DNA from: Phallusia fumigata
Lineage: Eukaryota > Chordata > Ascidiacea > Phlebobranchia > Ascidiidae
Length of the DNA: 31,359 nt
Direction: 5' to 3'
NCBI GenBank assembly: GCA_008931825.1
Contig: QXVZ01014049.1
Span: 1 to 31,359, forward strand
Shown: piece after piece, positions 19,271-30,192 of the stretch
Layout: every line of letters begins with the position of its first letter
How positions within the stretch are numbered: the stretch's first letter is position 1
Notes under the pieces: model-generated
Seen by the model: the letters and a program-made list of their open reading frames with translations, nothing else
What the model was told of the DNA's origin: nothing
Databases searched by the model: none
Position numbers and translations under genes: made by a program

Positions 19271-20013
19271 CGGAGAGAGAATTGTGTTAACTTCTTTCCG
19301 CTGATCTGTGCCAGCTAGGTAAAGGCAACAAGTGTTAAATGAAGTCTGATATCCGAACAGAGGTGTTTGCCCTCGATCAAACAAAACCACACACATTGCT
19401 TCGAATCGAAACGAGACTATTCATCAAAATAGCTTGTTTCGGCGGTGTACGGTAAAAGGCGGGCACTTACCTTATCAGGGGGTAGCTCTGAGCTGCGCGC
19501 GACATCAATTATTATCCGCGGTGGCCGTCACTCTTTACATTCATAAGTACATGCTTTTATTGTCGCCCCTCCACTACGGGTTCGAGGAAAGGTTAAAACC
19601 TAAGGGATTTCCACTTTAGGCGATCTAGCAGTTTATATGAAGTCTGTTGTGAGGTAAAAAAATGCCCGCGATATTTACAAGTGCCAATTTTGTAACCACG
19701 CTGAAAGTTGTTGATTAAATTTCGTCGCTAATTGAGAACAAACATCGCCATGAAATAGGAAGGAATATATGTAGAGAGAAGGGGGAAAAAAGAATGTGTT
19801 TTTTAGCTAGCGCAGAGGGCTACAGACCGCTGTTCATTTCATTTTTGTATCCAATGAAATATGGTTTCAATGGCAATGTTTTAAAATTTTTTTGCAATTT
19901 TTTGTGGTTGTCATGTTTTAACAGCTTATCGTCTACAAAACAGAGTTTATGGCAAACTGTACTTAGATAGTTTCAAGTAAGGACCAATCAACAAGCAAAA
20001 AAACACGCATTGC

Positions 20014-20226
20014 TCAGTATTGGTGTTTGGTGATATAAATATTACGGACACCCTGTGGTGTTTTTGTCAGTTTAGTGATAGATTGTGCAGCTCCTAGTGG
20101 GTAATAATTTGCTGAAAATGTGCCAAACGCAAGCGTAACTCCTGATAACATGGGAAAAATTTCGTGAGATTGGTACACAAAACTCATTTGCCAGCCGCCA
20201 CATTCCACATTAAGCATTCGAAAAAA
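20014..20226 (-). CDS. Probable membrane protein, terminal exon
   Basis: The acceptor is GACGTCACAG; the exon reads FFRMLNVECGGWQMSFVYQS, HEIFPMLSGVTLAFGTFSAN, YYPLGAAQSITKLTKTPQGV, RNIYITKHQY and TGA. A hydrophobic stretch (PMLSGVTLAFGTFSANYYPL) is followed by a basic strand-like tail. The layout faintly recalls small mitochondrial membrane proteins of the TMEM70/186/223 group, which I cannot confirm. It joins the exon at 20316-20516 in phase 0 across an 89-bp intron. Confidence 0.6.
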   Translation of the reverse strand, partial: FFRMLNVECGGWQMSFVYQSHEIFPMLSGVTLAFGTFSANYYPLGAAQSITKLTKTPQGVRNIYITKHQY

Positions 20227-20229
20227 CTG

Positions 20230-20261
20230 TGACGTCATAAGTGAAAATGTGTATGACGTCA
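20230..20261. promoter_or_regulatory. Two CREs in the short intron, one touching the splice acceptor
   Basis: TGACGTCA at 20230-20237 and 20254-20261. The first overlaps the acceptor CAG of the minus-strand gene, so splicing and transcription-factor signals share bases. Confidence 0.5.
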
Positions 20262-20315
20262 CGTATACATCGGTGGCGCTTGGGGGCTCAGGTGCGTTAT
20301 CCCTCCTGTCAGTAC

Positions 20316-20516
20316 CCGGCGTCGCGGAGTCTCCACCGTTTCAACCGATTTCGCTGTTTGCCAAGTTTCGCCGCATAATAAGACTGCCAGCTCTTTTCCG
20401 ATCGCCCTAAAAGAAAGGAATTTCATCCGTCTTGCCGGACGCTTTTCTTCGTCGACGCCCGTCGCGTATTGTTTTGTCACAACCGAGCGTCCTGCGCTAC
20501 CGAAGCGATACGTCAT
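20316..20516 (-). CDS. Probable first exon of the same membrane-protein gene
   Basis: The ATG at 20516 gives MTYRFGSAGRSVVTKQYATG, VDEEKRPARRMKFLSFRAIG, KELAVLLCGETWQTAKSVET, VETPRRR, donor GTACTG in phase 0. The Arg/Lys/Ser-rich start fits an import sequence. An upstream ATG in CAAAATGGCGTCG has the better Kozak context and a YY1-like motif, but reads only 11 codons. It may mark the start region rather than the protein start. Confidence 0.45.
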
Positions 20517-20560
20517 CGGCGGACGACGCCATTTTGTTGTGGTCGGGCACACGGAAGCTG
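20517..20560 (-). promoter_or_regulatory. YY1-like start-site element
   Basis: CAAAATGGCG on the minus strand (GCCATTTTG on plus, about 20529), a motif often found just downstream of transcription starts, in a CpG-rich region. Confidence 0.4.
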
Positions 20561-21130
20561 CTTTGTCGAGTTGACAGGCCGACACGCAGTCCCAATGAGC
20601 CAAGGTGTCAGGTTTTGTTGTTTTATTTCACGCTTGTGATTGATGGTTTTTTCAACTGACTTTGGGACGCGTGTTTGCAATAGGTTGCCGGTGACCGATC
20701 AAGTGATCGAGTATTTGTGTTTTGAAGGTTAGGCGCGTTAATGATGAGGGTGGGCTCGCCACGCGCCGCTTATGTTTGACGAAGCAGTGCATTGTGTACT
20801 GCATGCTGCAAAATTACATGCCAAATTGTTTTAAGCAACTCGAACAAACATATATTAGACTACTGCTTTGTCTGATAAAAATAGGAATTGTATTTTTCGC
20901 AAAATGTGCATCTGCTATTTTTAAATAGTTTAGTTTCTTTTTGAGGAATCCAATGGGTCATTTATGACAGAAAAAAATTCAAAAACAAAGACCTTCCTTG
21001 ACTATCCTGCAAACATGGCTTTATAGTGCCCTAATGCTGTTTGCAACTTAATCATGCTGATAAAGAATATAACTTTATGCAATGTATGTACTTCGCTTTC
21101 CACCAAACGCATTTTCGTTGTTTTTTTCAG
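20561..21130. other. No supported gene
   Basis: GC falls from left to right. Open frames at 20432-20659 and 20722-20928 lack splice or start support. Confidence 0.4.
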
Positions 21131-21298
21131 TTAAATTGCGAAAATAGTTGCGACCTTTACATGGGCAAGCCGCACCTGCTGTTTGGGGCAGTTTCCCACG
21201 ATTTAAGACAATGGGGTTCAGACTTGAAACGTTTTTCCGGTCATCCGATCCCACACCTGAAACGGCGCCGAACATCACGTGATCTCTGGTCATCTTGA
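21131..21298 (+). CDS. Candidate exon, open on both strands
   Basis: Strong acceptor GTTTTTTTCAG and 55 codons LNCENSCDLYMGKPHLLFGA, VSHDLRQWGSDLKRFSGHPI, PHLKRRRTSRDLWSS to TGA. A donor at TG|GTCATC (21288) would join the 22158 exon in phase. On the minus strand MTRDHVMFGAVSGVGSDDRK followed by NVSSLNPIVLNRGKLPQTA is open too, with a good ATG context and donor GTGCGG. I favour plus because of the acceptor and the neighbouring exons. Confidence 0.35.
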   Translation, partial: LNCENSCDLYMGKPHLLFGAVSHDLRQWGSDLKRFSGHPIPHLKRRRTSRDLWSS

Positions 21299-22157
21299 CC
21301 CGTGCAGTGGACCGTGACTGCTAATATCTGCGTCTGACCACTTGGCTGCAGTATGCGGACTATAAAGGACGTAATTGCAACCATTAACATTGTTTTAAAC
21401 TTTTTGGGGACGTTCTATTTCAGCTGTTGTGTAGTGGTTGGTAATGCGGTATATCACGGTCGCCAGTTCCCCGGGACTTGTATATTCCAACACCCAATAA
21501 TAATCGTTTAAAATATTAAATCAAAGTAAAAACTAACTTTATTGATCCAGTATTGTATACGGATACTTCCTTAATATAATGTATCAGTGGGACATTTTTC
21601 TGTGTTAACATTTGTAAAAAGAGTTACTGTTTCTTTAATACAATATGTCATGGACAATTAACATTTGTCTAACTTTTAAAAAAGGACCTTTTTCCAATTA
21701 GCAAAAATTCACGATTTCATGATGACAAATTTGCCGTTTTTTAGAATATGAATAGCATGTGGAAAGGTAGCCATTATCGTAATGTGGAAACAGTTTTGGG
21801 TAATGCAAAACCATCGTACATTTGATCCTTACTGCACAAAACTTGTTGGTGGATAATTTTGCGCAAGGGGGTTCCGGCGTAGGGTTCCAGAACTACCGTG
21901 TCACCGTCCAAATAACGTAAGAAACTTGACAGGATTCTGTTTAAATGCACAATGCTACACCACCGCTTGGATTATCCGTTCGGTTATCCGTTTTTACAAA
22001 AATTAAAAGACTACTCTAGGCTGATTAAATTTGCGTTTAAACGTCTGAATTCCGTGTTAGGTGTTCCCCACTTTGAAACACTAGATCTTCGTGAAAGCTA
22101 AAAGCGAGCAAGCCCCACGAAGTCCAGTAAACGCGGAAACGCATTAGGCTTGAACAG
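21299..22157. other. Intron or intergenic, AT-rich
   Basis: No gene is seen. A degenerate tRNA-like patch near 21424-21480 is discussed among the rejected items. Confidence 0.4.
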
Positions 22158-22299
22158 GTTCCCGCGCCCCGACGATGTTCCCAGTTCAAAGTCACGACCC
22201 AGGGCGGTTAGTCATGCCACGTGTCCGTCAGCACCCTTGCCACGAAGTAACCACTCTAATGGAGCGGTCCTCGGTCCATTGCCAGCGGTCAGGCGACGA
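22158..22299 (+). CDS. Ser/Pro/Arg-rich exon
   Basis: Acceptor GGCTTGAACAG, one leading base, then FPRPDDVPSSKSRPRAVSHA, TCPSAPLPRSNHSNGAVLGP, LPAVRR to donor GTATGG in phase 0. The frame remains open to 22392 (DSAASGWEGV), with other phase-0 donors on the way. The low-complexity composition matches the 18531 and 23035 exons. On the minus strand a shorter exon (22401-22471) is also conceivable. Confidence 0.48.
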
Positions 22300-23034
22300 G
22301 TATGGGATTCTGCTGCATCAGGGTGGGAAGGGGTGCGATGTGTTGCAGGCATGAAACGCATACCGACCTGGAACACACAGGGAATTTGCTAATCTGCTTT
22401 GCCGGCGCTCGCACGGCTGCAGCTATGGAATGTTTGCCCAAGCGCTTGAGTCCGCCTACGTTGTTGTGGGGCTGAAAACGAAAGGTTGCAGGATGAGTCA
22501 GTTGAAATGACATTTCAGCTTAAAAGTGGGGCGTTACAAAATGTTGTTTCGTTACTAATTGCCTTTTAATCGCTAAAGTGATCTTGGTGATAGTGTTTTC
22601 CATGGTCATTTGGGGCAGTCGTTTCGTAGGAATAAAAATTGTGCTTGCCACCACGAACCTTGTTCTAACTAAGTCGCTCATCACGATTCAAGCATTATAC
22701 CTGAGTTGAGTTAAGCTAAGTTTTTGCTTGGAAACACAGTAGACTGTGACATTTTCCGCAAGTAGCAAGTGAATTTAACCAGTGAAATTACGAGATGTTT
22801 GTTTTCAATCAAAACGTCGCCCAAGTAAAAACTGTTATTTCCGCTTCATGCTTTGTGTTGTGTCAAGTCTAAAGACATTTAGCGTGCAACGCCCTTGCAT
22901 CCGCCCTAACATTGTGTTCCAATTTGCGCCCTGCGTCTTACAATCAGGAAGGAACATTAAGCTGGTCGCAATACTGACGGAGGCTAACCGGCCTTGAAAC
23001 AACAAAATCAATCAAAATTTACACCTCATCACAG
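22300..23034. other. Intron
   Basis: Nothing else supported. A 71-codon plus frame (22782-22997) lacks splice signals. Confidence 0.35.
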
Positions 23035-23133
23035 AAGAGGCGTTCAAAGTCGAACCCGTGGTCGGGTAGCAACAGTACACCGCAGGGTCTTGACCCTAAA
23101 CGGCTAACAGAGCAAACACCCTGTCAGGGTTAA
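23035..23133 (+). CDS. Basic Ser/Pro/Gln-rich exon
   Basis: Acceptor CACCTCATCACAG followed by KRRSKSNPWSGSNSTPQGLD and PKRLTEQTPCQG, TAA at 23131. A donor at CAGG|GTTAAA (23128, phase 1) would join the 23778 exon to give TPCQEDDLRC. It is probably a disordered region with a nuclear-localisation-like KRRSK start. Confidence 0.55.
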   Translation, partial: KRRSKSNPWSGSNSTPQGLDPKRLTEQTPCQG

Positions 23134-23777
23134 AACTTTTCTTGTGTTGATCAAACGCAGAGCAACGGTCCGCGCTGCCTGTGGGTGTGATGCAAAGCAC
23201 CCTGAGTTCCCCCTTCCACCTCCACGGCCACTTGGCAACGTCTGCTCTTAACACCACCAATGGTTTTGGATCTGTATACGCCTGGCTTTGTTTAATTCCC
23301 TGTAGTTAAATGTTCGTTAAGAGGGAGAAGGTTGTTTTTGAATGTCAATTGGCAATAAAAAATGAAAACAGTTTAAGTTCTGGTTTAAAAATATATGCCA
23401 AAAATTTGCACCTGGAATAAACGTACTATTTTTACCCCCTATTTATCTACGAAAGATGTAGGATGTATGTCCCATAAAGCAAGTAGTAAGCATTAGGGCG
23501 CAGAATTTTACTGCGTATCTGATACGTTCGGGTTTTTGTTGAAGACAGTTAGTCTTTAAACTAACAAGTTGGTCGTTTGAGCAAATCACAAAGTAATAGC
23601 AAGCAATAAGTATCCTTTGGTTGCAAATCCTGCTTTCTTGGCTATGTGCATAGCTTTAAACATCAGAAACTAATTACAAATCGAAGGCCTAATCTGTATC
23701 ATGCTCGGCCAAGTTCTCCTTGTGTAAACTCTTTGTAATGGCGAGGCGCTTTGACACAAGCACGAAAATAGCTACAG

Positions 23778-23823
23778 AAGATGACTTGCGCTGCGAAGGC
23801 AAAACTCGTATTGTGCGGTGGGG
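23778..23823 (+). CDS. Candidate small exon
   Basis: Acceptor GCTACAG, frame EDDLRCEGKTRIVRWG, donor GTAATT. Its entry phase fits 23035-23128 and its exit phase fits 25298. The frame is open upstream through an ATG at 23738 (MARRFDTSTKIAT), so an alternative first exon starting there is possible. Confidence 0.43.
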
Positions 23824-25297
23824 GTAATTAGGACCCCCAAATCGGGTCGGTTACGTCACAATGAGGCAATTTATCAGCGTTGGCGCAATGTAGCGGAGAT
23901 GCTCAGCCTCAGTGTGCAGTTTCGCGGGACGTCTTACGGCTACTTGGCTGCGGCATGCGTGGCGGCGCCACCGACACAACACGGCGCATGATCAAAAGTG
24001 GCAATAATCGGTGGGCCGTGACCACAGTCACGTGACCAGCTGGGAGTGAAAGCGATGGGATTGTTGATTTTTGCCCCCGTCTGTGGTTAAGCCCAGTGCA
24101 TTTGGCAGTGCATTACCGGTTGTTGTTGATGTTTGTTGCGTGGAGCGCGCTAGCTGGTTTTTCGCAGTTCTGCATTTGCGATAAATGTAGCCAACTCCGC
24201 GATTGAGACTGTAAATTAAAAAAAAACAAATCAAATTGTTTGTCTTGATATAATTAATGTAAATATGCGTTGTGTGAAAAAGCACAGATTCTAAGGTTCC
24301 GATGCTAGCTAAAACTGAAAAAAAACTTGTTTTGTGCTTGAGATTATTTGTCATAAAATTACAAACTATGGAGGGGTCATTCTTAAACCAGGGGGAAATT
24401 GCTTATGCGCCAGCAAAACTGAACCTATGCATGCGAGTAATTTTTGCACCTAAGCTTATTCCGCCATATTTGAAATACCACGCCGTCTGTAAACTGCCAA
24501 GTGCCCGCGTCATTATCGCCTTCTGTTACGACATAAAGCTCCATTATCGGTCGTGTTACCTGTGAGTTGCCTTATCTGAAATCAGGCCAGGCACAAGTGA
24601 GAGTAAAGTTTTCGAAAAATCATGTTGTTTTTATGAGGCGAATTTGTTTGGTGAGGGCCAGCGGAGGTGAGAAGGTTTGATGGTTTCCATTGCTATAGGC
24701 AAGAGCAGTACTTTACCTTCAGCGTTGCTTGTAAGCTCACGCTACGAGACGCCTTACAGTGGTACAGCGTACATGTCGAAGTTTCTCTGGCGTAATGCAC
24801 TTGAACTAGCTATGTAAACCAGTTCGTAGATTTTTGTGTTAAAGTGGTTTTGGCTAATGTTCGCACATGGTGTCGCGTTTTTAGCATTATCTTGTCATTC
24901 GCCAAACAAGAGCTTTTTAATAGTCTGACCACGTCGGCAGCTATAATATGCGTGCAAAATTGATTTTCTGCATCAGCTAAATTCTAATTGAATTAACAAC
25001 CATAATGCGTTTTATTTGACTACAAAATTGGTCGCGTTTTAAAATTTAGCTCGAATATAGTGTAATTATTGTTTTGCTAATGTGAGGGCCCCAAGCATAG
25101 CTTTTTTCGCATTCATGTCCCTCAATTGACATTGATTTTGTGCTGAATTTATTTGTACTAGTGCAGCCTCAAAATGTAGTCGACATTGGCCTCCATTTTT
25201 GCCGCGGTTGGTTCGAACACAAAACATTTCTGTCAAACAGTAAACGCAGCTTTGGGCATTTTTTGACAAATTGCCAAGTTTACAAACTTGTGTCCAG
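23824..25297. other. Intron containing GC-rich block and a minus-strand candidate exon
   Basis: The 23850-24060 block contains GGCGGCGCC and the palindrome GTCACGTGAC (about 24028), and may be regulatory. The rest is AT-rich. Confidence 0.4.
24117..24208 (-). CDS. Candidate minus-strand exon, frame unsettled
   Basis: Very good acceptor (T-run, TTTACAG) and donor GTAATGC enclose 92 bp open in two frames: SQSRSWLHLSQMQNCEKPAS or LNRGVGYIYRKCRTAKNQLA. No partner exons were found. Confidence 0.28.
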
Positions 25298-25394
25298 GCG
25301 GGTCAAGAGCACTCTCGGCTCAATAGGCGATGTTGAAACTGTCCGTATGTCTTCCAATTCAGAACTGACCTCACCAAGAATGGTCAGGGCCTAA
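25298..25394 (+). CDS. Terminal exon with PKA-type phosphosite motif
   Basis: Acceptor CTTGTGTCCAG, one leading base, then RVKSTLGSIGDVETVRMSSN and SELTSPRMVRA, TAA at 25392. Joined to the 23778 exon it reads RWGRVKSTLG. R-V-K-S and S/T-rich repeats suggest a phosphorylated tail. A variant ATTAAA signal lies near 25683. Confidence 0.5.
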
Positions 25395-25710
25395 TTGGTC
25401 ACGGTTCAAGCAGGGGCATATAATTGGCCGCAGTGAAACTGATAGATCACCCTGTTAGCATTGGATACTGGGATCCATGGCCAAGCTTTGACAGGGTCTA
25501 TGTACAACGTTTTGAAAACATATTGCAAAAGGAGTGTCAGGTTATTCCTGGATACAACAATACTGCGAATTTTACTTTTGCTTCTTGACCAGTGGAATAT
25601 TTATTTTTTTTGTGGCTTAAATGATTTTGACGAATATGTTTTTTCAAGTACGCTATGCCATCGTAGTTAAGCAATCAGGTCGATTAAAATCCGTTTGATT
25701 CAGTTGCAAA
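25395..25710. other. Probable 3' region of the plus-strand gene
   Basis: AT-rich. No other signal. Confidence 0.35.
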
Positions 25711-26971
25711 GCGCTCAAAAATTTTTTTTGCCTAAAAGCTTCGTAAAAATACTGGTCAATGGTGACACAATGTTTCACGAAGTTCGTTTAAAAAAAAGTA
25801 AAACATACACGTTTTTCCCGAAAAATTCGTGCAAAACAAATAATTTCGTGTGATAGTTTGAAAGAGGTTTTTACAGTACCCGTGTTCAGGATTTAAAAAA
25901 ATACCCTCACTGCATGCCAAATATTGTTGCAGGCACATTTTGTAGCCTATTTGTTTTTATATATGCCTTCAAACAACAATGTTAGCTAGCAACTTGAAGC
26001 GTCAAATCCGAGATGCGTGAAATCAGCTGGTTTTGATGATTCACTTAACAACTATGCGTCGAAATACGGAGGCGTAAGATGCATCTTCAGCATTTTCTCT
26101 ACAATTAAGAACTAATAGATCTTTTACAGTTTTAGTCGGTCTTTTGTGCGCAAAACCAGTCTGTAAACCCCGACTGGACTCGCATGGAAAGGGTAAGAAA
26201 ATACCAACAACAAACTACGGAATGCGCACTGTTTGGTTTTCGGATTACAACTTGACGTTCGAATTGCTGCAAAGAAACCTTTCAATACACTGACTCTTGA
26301 ACCCAATGGACCATCGCGGAATGCGTTTCACACAATCTGGGTGGGCAATGGGGCACAAAAGACGAGGTCTTGACATCCGCTTTGCCGGTATCAGTGCCAT
26401 GGACCACTTGAACCTGACTGAATAGAACGTCCATGACCGACATGCCGGTTGAGTAGGCCAGGTGTGAAAAGGTGACCCCGTGTCAACGCGATGCCCTGTC
26501 ACTGCTGTATTGGGTTTCGTTGTAGCAATTTTAGTCATTTTTTGGCAAAGCTTTTTGTTGTAGTCGGACAGCGTAGACAGCGGTTGCAGTTTCCGGTCTG
26601 TATTTTGTCAGAATTAAGATTTTGTTTGGATTTATATTTTTGCAGTTAGAAAGCATCGGCGTGGTGATTTGTCCAGACAAAAATTCTAAAAAAACAGTGA
26701 ACCTATTTTGTGTTTGTAAAAAGATACAGGTATAGCTTTATTGGCTAAAAAAGTGGCAACGCGTAAGTAAATCAGCAAATATGTTTCACCAATTAATTGT
26801 ATTTTCAGTTGATTTGCATTATCCGAGTTCAGTCTACGGAGCACATTAAACAATGATTTACAAGCGTTGGGGAGTTTCGGTAAACGTAAATGCGCCAATC
26901 TCTGCAACATCACCGTGGTAAAGAAATCCCAAGCGGTCAAGACTGTTGTTGCGGCTAACCATTATGAAACC
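25711..26971. repeat. Duplicated contig end D, copy 1 (1.26 kb)
   Basis: Starts GCGCTCAAAAATTTT and ends ATTATGAAACC before the N at 26972. The first 200 bp differ heavily from copy 2, the rest by a few percent. Several frames are open in the GC-rich part 26200-26540; between copies stops appear and vanish in each, so no gene is called. The best splice-bounded candidate on plus is SVFCAQNQSVNPDWTRMER before donor GTAAGA. Confidence 0.87.
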
Positions 26972-26972
26972 N

Positions 26973-28224
26973 GCGCTCAAAAATTTTTTTTGCCTAAAAG
27001 CTTGCTTTACTGGTCAAAGGTGACACAATGTTTCATGAAGTTCGTTTGAAAAAAGTAAAACACACGATTTTCCCGAAAAATTCGTCCAAAACAAATAATT
27101 TCGTGTGATAGTTTAAAAGAGGTTTTTATAGTACACGTATTCAGGATTTAAAAAATACCCTCACTGCATGCCAAATATTGTTGCAGGCACATTTTGTAGC
27201 CTATTTGTTTTTACATATGCCTTCAAACAACAATGTTAGCTAGCAACTTGAAGCGTCAAACCCGAGATGCGTGAAATCAGCTGGTTTTGATGATTCACTT
27301 AACAACTATGCGTCGAAATACGGAGGCGTAAGATGCATCTTCAGCATTTTCTCTACAATTAAGAACTAATAGATCTTTTACAGTTTTAGTCGGTCTTTTG
27401 TGCGCAAAACCAGTCTGTAAACCCCGACTGGACTCGCATGGAAAGGGTAAGAAAATACCAGCAACAAACTACGGAATGCGCACTGTTTGGTTTTCGGATT
27501 TCAACTTGACGTTCGAATTGCTACAAAGAAACCTTTCAATACACAAACTCTTGAATCCAATGGACCATCGCGGAATGCGTTTCACACAATCTGGGTGGGC
27601 AATGGGGCACAAAAGGCGAGGTCTTGACATCCGCTTTGCCGGTATCAGTGCCATGGACCACTTGAACCTGACTGAATAGAACGTCCATGACCGACATGCC
27701 GGTTGAGTAGGCCAGGTGTGAAAAGGTGACCCCGTGTCTACGCGATGCCCTGTCGCTGCTGTATTGGGTTTCGTTGTAGCAATTTTAGTCATTTTTTGGC
27801 AAAGCTTTTTGTTGTAGTCGGACAGCGTAGACAGCGGTTGCAGTTTCCGGTCTGTATTTTGTCAGAATTAAGATTTTGTTTGGATTTATATTTTTGCAGT
27901 TAGAAAGCATCGGCGTGGTGATTTGTCCAGACAAAAATTCTAAAAAACAGTGAACCTATTTTGTGTTTGTAAAAAGATACAAGTATCGCTTTATTGGCTA
28001 AAAAATTGGCAACGCGTCAGTAAATCAGCAAATATGTTTCACCAATGAATTGTATTTTCAGTTGATTTGCATTATCCGAGTTCAGTCTACGGAGCACATT
28101 AAACAATGATTTACAAGCGTTGGGGAGTTTCGGTGAACGTAAATGCGCCAATCTCTGCAACATTACCGTGGTAAAGAAAACCCAAGCGGTCAAGACTGTT
28201 TTTGCGGCTAACCGTTATGAAACC
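26973..28224. repeat. Duplicated contig end D, copy 2
   Basis: Counterpart of 25711-26971. It is followed directly by unique sequence at 28225. Confidence 0.87.
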
Positions 28225-28376
28225 TTATCCGCGCCAAATTGAGTAAACGACATTCGGCCGCTGCGAGTAACCAGAAGAAATGACCAAGTTTCAATATGAC
28301 TCGCCATTAAAGGCTTGGGCTTGGGATCCCTTAAGGCGACTGGCGAGATCTCACATTTTCATAAATTTATTCATAA

Positions 28377-28757
28377 CGGCGCGGATGGCGGAACGTTTAC
28401 ACGCCATTGACAGCGCGCCGAGGCCGTATCGAATCTCGTAATTGTAATAACAAACAGCCGACGCTCGTTAGTCGCTCACAGGCGCACGAACTGTACAACG
28501 GCATCGATGCATTAGTGAGTGGTTTTGACGGCTGTTCCGTTATTAAGCGGGTACTTCAAGCGCTAGGGGATGATCACCAGCAACAAATAGAACCAAGGCG
28601 CGGACTAACACGGCAAATTGGCTTCGAACCGCAAGGTGTCGCATTAGGCGCTGATTGGAATTTTTGCTCGTGCGTTTTTGACACGGGGGCCGATGATCAA
28701 AAGGATTTAGATCGGAGGAAAGACAGAATGTGCGATGACTCCCTGTTGGGAGCATAA
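28377..28757 (+). CDS. Possible terminal exon, unrecognised protein
   Basis: Open for 126 codons to TAA at 28755-28757, with no early ATG, so it would need an upstream exon. Candidate acceptors are ATTGACAG (28412) and CGCTCACAG (28481). Segments: AHELYNGIDALVSGFDGCSV, IKRVLQALGDDHQQQIEPRR, GLTRQIGFEPQGVALGADWN. AATAAA follows at 28870-28875. A 70-codon minus frame overlaps and is probably its shadow. A chance frame in GC-rich DNA remains possible. Confidence 0.4.
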   Translation, partial: RRGWRNVYTPLTARRGRIESRNCNNKQPTLVSRSQAHELYNGIDALVSGFDGCSVIKRVLQALGDDHQQQIEPRRGLTRQIGFEPQGVALGADWNFCSCVFDTGADDQKDLDRRKDRMCDDSLLGA

Positions 28758-28869
28758 CCTGTGGAAAATAGGGTGGTGTTTGTGGTTTGGCACTTTATTG
28801 GTTACTCCAGTGTATCGTAGATGGGCAGATTATTACGTTATTAGTTCTCAGGTAAATGTATTCTTGTGA

Positions 28870-28875
28870 AATAAA
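28870..28875 (+). terminator. Polyadenylation signal AATAAA
   Basis: 113 bp after the proposed stop at 28757, in AT-rich sequence. Confidence 0.4.
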
Positions 28876-30192
28876 TCAGGAGGAAATTGTAAAGAATTTT
28901 TAGTTTCCACGCGGATGCGAAGTTTTCTAAAATTGATAAAAGTTGAGATTTTTTGTTGTTTCGTCTCAACACTAGTTTGATAAAATAATGTTTTCATACA
29001 CAATAAAAATCCGCCATTTTTTCAGCGTTAAGCGTTCCATTACATCATGGCCCTTTCTCAAGTAAAAAATAAGTTTCTTCACATACATGGTAATTCAAGT
29101 TTTTTTGCATCAATAAAAGTGTATTATGCTTTCAAGTATCATACGAAAACCCTGAAATACTTCCAAATAAATTTAGGCATTCTCTCTCATAAAATCAAGG
29201 CTTTAATCGGACCACGTTTAGATTGCGGGGTTCTTAAGACGAAACACAACTCAATGAGAAAAACATATTAAACGAGCGCGTGAGTTTTTTAAGCAAACAT
29301 TACAACAAATCCATCCAGCAATTCGACCTTGGCCTTTCCCGGACATATTTAACACAACAGATCGCAAAGCACGATAAACGCACTTCAAGCACTTATTTCG
29401 ATTCTAATCGCTTCCTTTTCCGCCGGCGCTGAGTAACTTGGATGAAAGCAACTCTCATGCCTGTATTGAAAGCAACCCTTTGACCTCGAGTAAACTTGCC
29501 AAATACTAGGCAGTAATATCCTTTTTGGGACATTTATTGGAATTCGTGATTTTGTTTTAAACAAGGTTATTTGAGCGGAAATGTATGCCTGTGCTCTTTC
29601 TTCAATAACTAGCGTACTTTGCCAATCCCTATGTAGGGTTTTGTGTATTCTTGCTACTACGGTAAAAACATTTCATTAATATAGTAAAAGTTATTTTAAA
29701 CGTGTATTTTAAAAAAGTAATAAGCAATTAAAGTGTCAAAGGTTACTGTTTTAGGTATTCACTTTTTAGCTGCTTGGCTTAAAGAAGCTTATTTGGTAAA
29801 AAATATCTGCAACGCGGCAGATTTGCTTTTTTTGAAACTATTACCTATCGCAGTTGTCGCAGTACAAATAAAAAGGCTTAACGCCAAAAAAGCGAAATGC
29901 ATAGCAGAAATAACGGTCAAGCTGAGAGCGTCGTCCGAACGGAAGTGCTCAGTTCTCTTGCTGTAAACATTACGCCGGCTTCGGCATCCAGATGCGCAAA
30001 TTTGGCGGTACATCGACAACCTTTCGTGTCCCCGCACTAATTTCCATCTCGATTAGGACATCACAGGCCAGCCGACCTGGTTTACCGACAAACAAACCAG
30101 CGGGCCAAGATAGCACTTAACAATCACGACGAGGCGGCTTTGCGGTCCCAGGCCAGTATTCCTAAGCGATGACCAGGCGAGCACCTGCTCTG
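28876..30192. other. No settled gene
   Basis: A plus frame at 29047-29271 has a good ATG context but no support. The GC-rich segment 29920-30140 is open on both strands: minus VLSWPAGLFVGKPGRLACDV and on to PNLRIWMPKPA with TAA; plus KHYAGFGIQMRKFGGTSTTF. Neither is called. Confidence 0.35.

Noticed and set aside
21424..21480. tRNA/SINE-like patch GTAGTGGTTGG with downstream TTCCCCGGG
   Set aside because: The A-box resemblance is fair, but the B box is missing its GGTTCGA core and no cloverleaf can be drawn. At most a decayed SINE head.
26245..27792. Minus-strand frame MTKIATTKPNTA... (97 and 107 codons in the two copies)
   Set aside because: Two other frames over the same bases are equally open, and its stop differs between copies. 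Not enough to choose.
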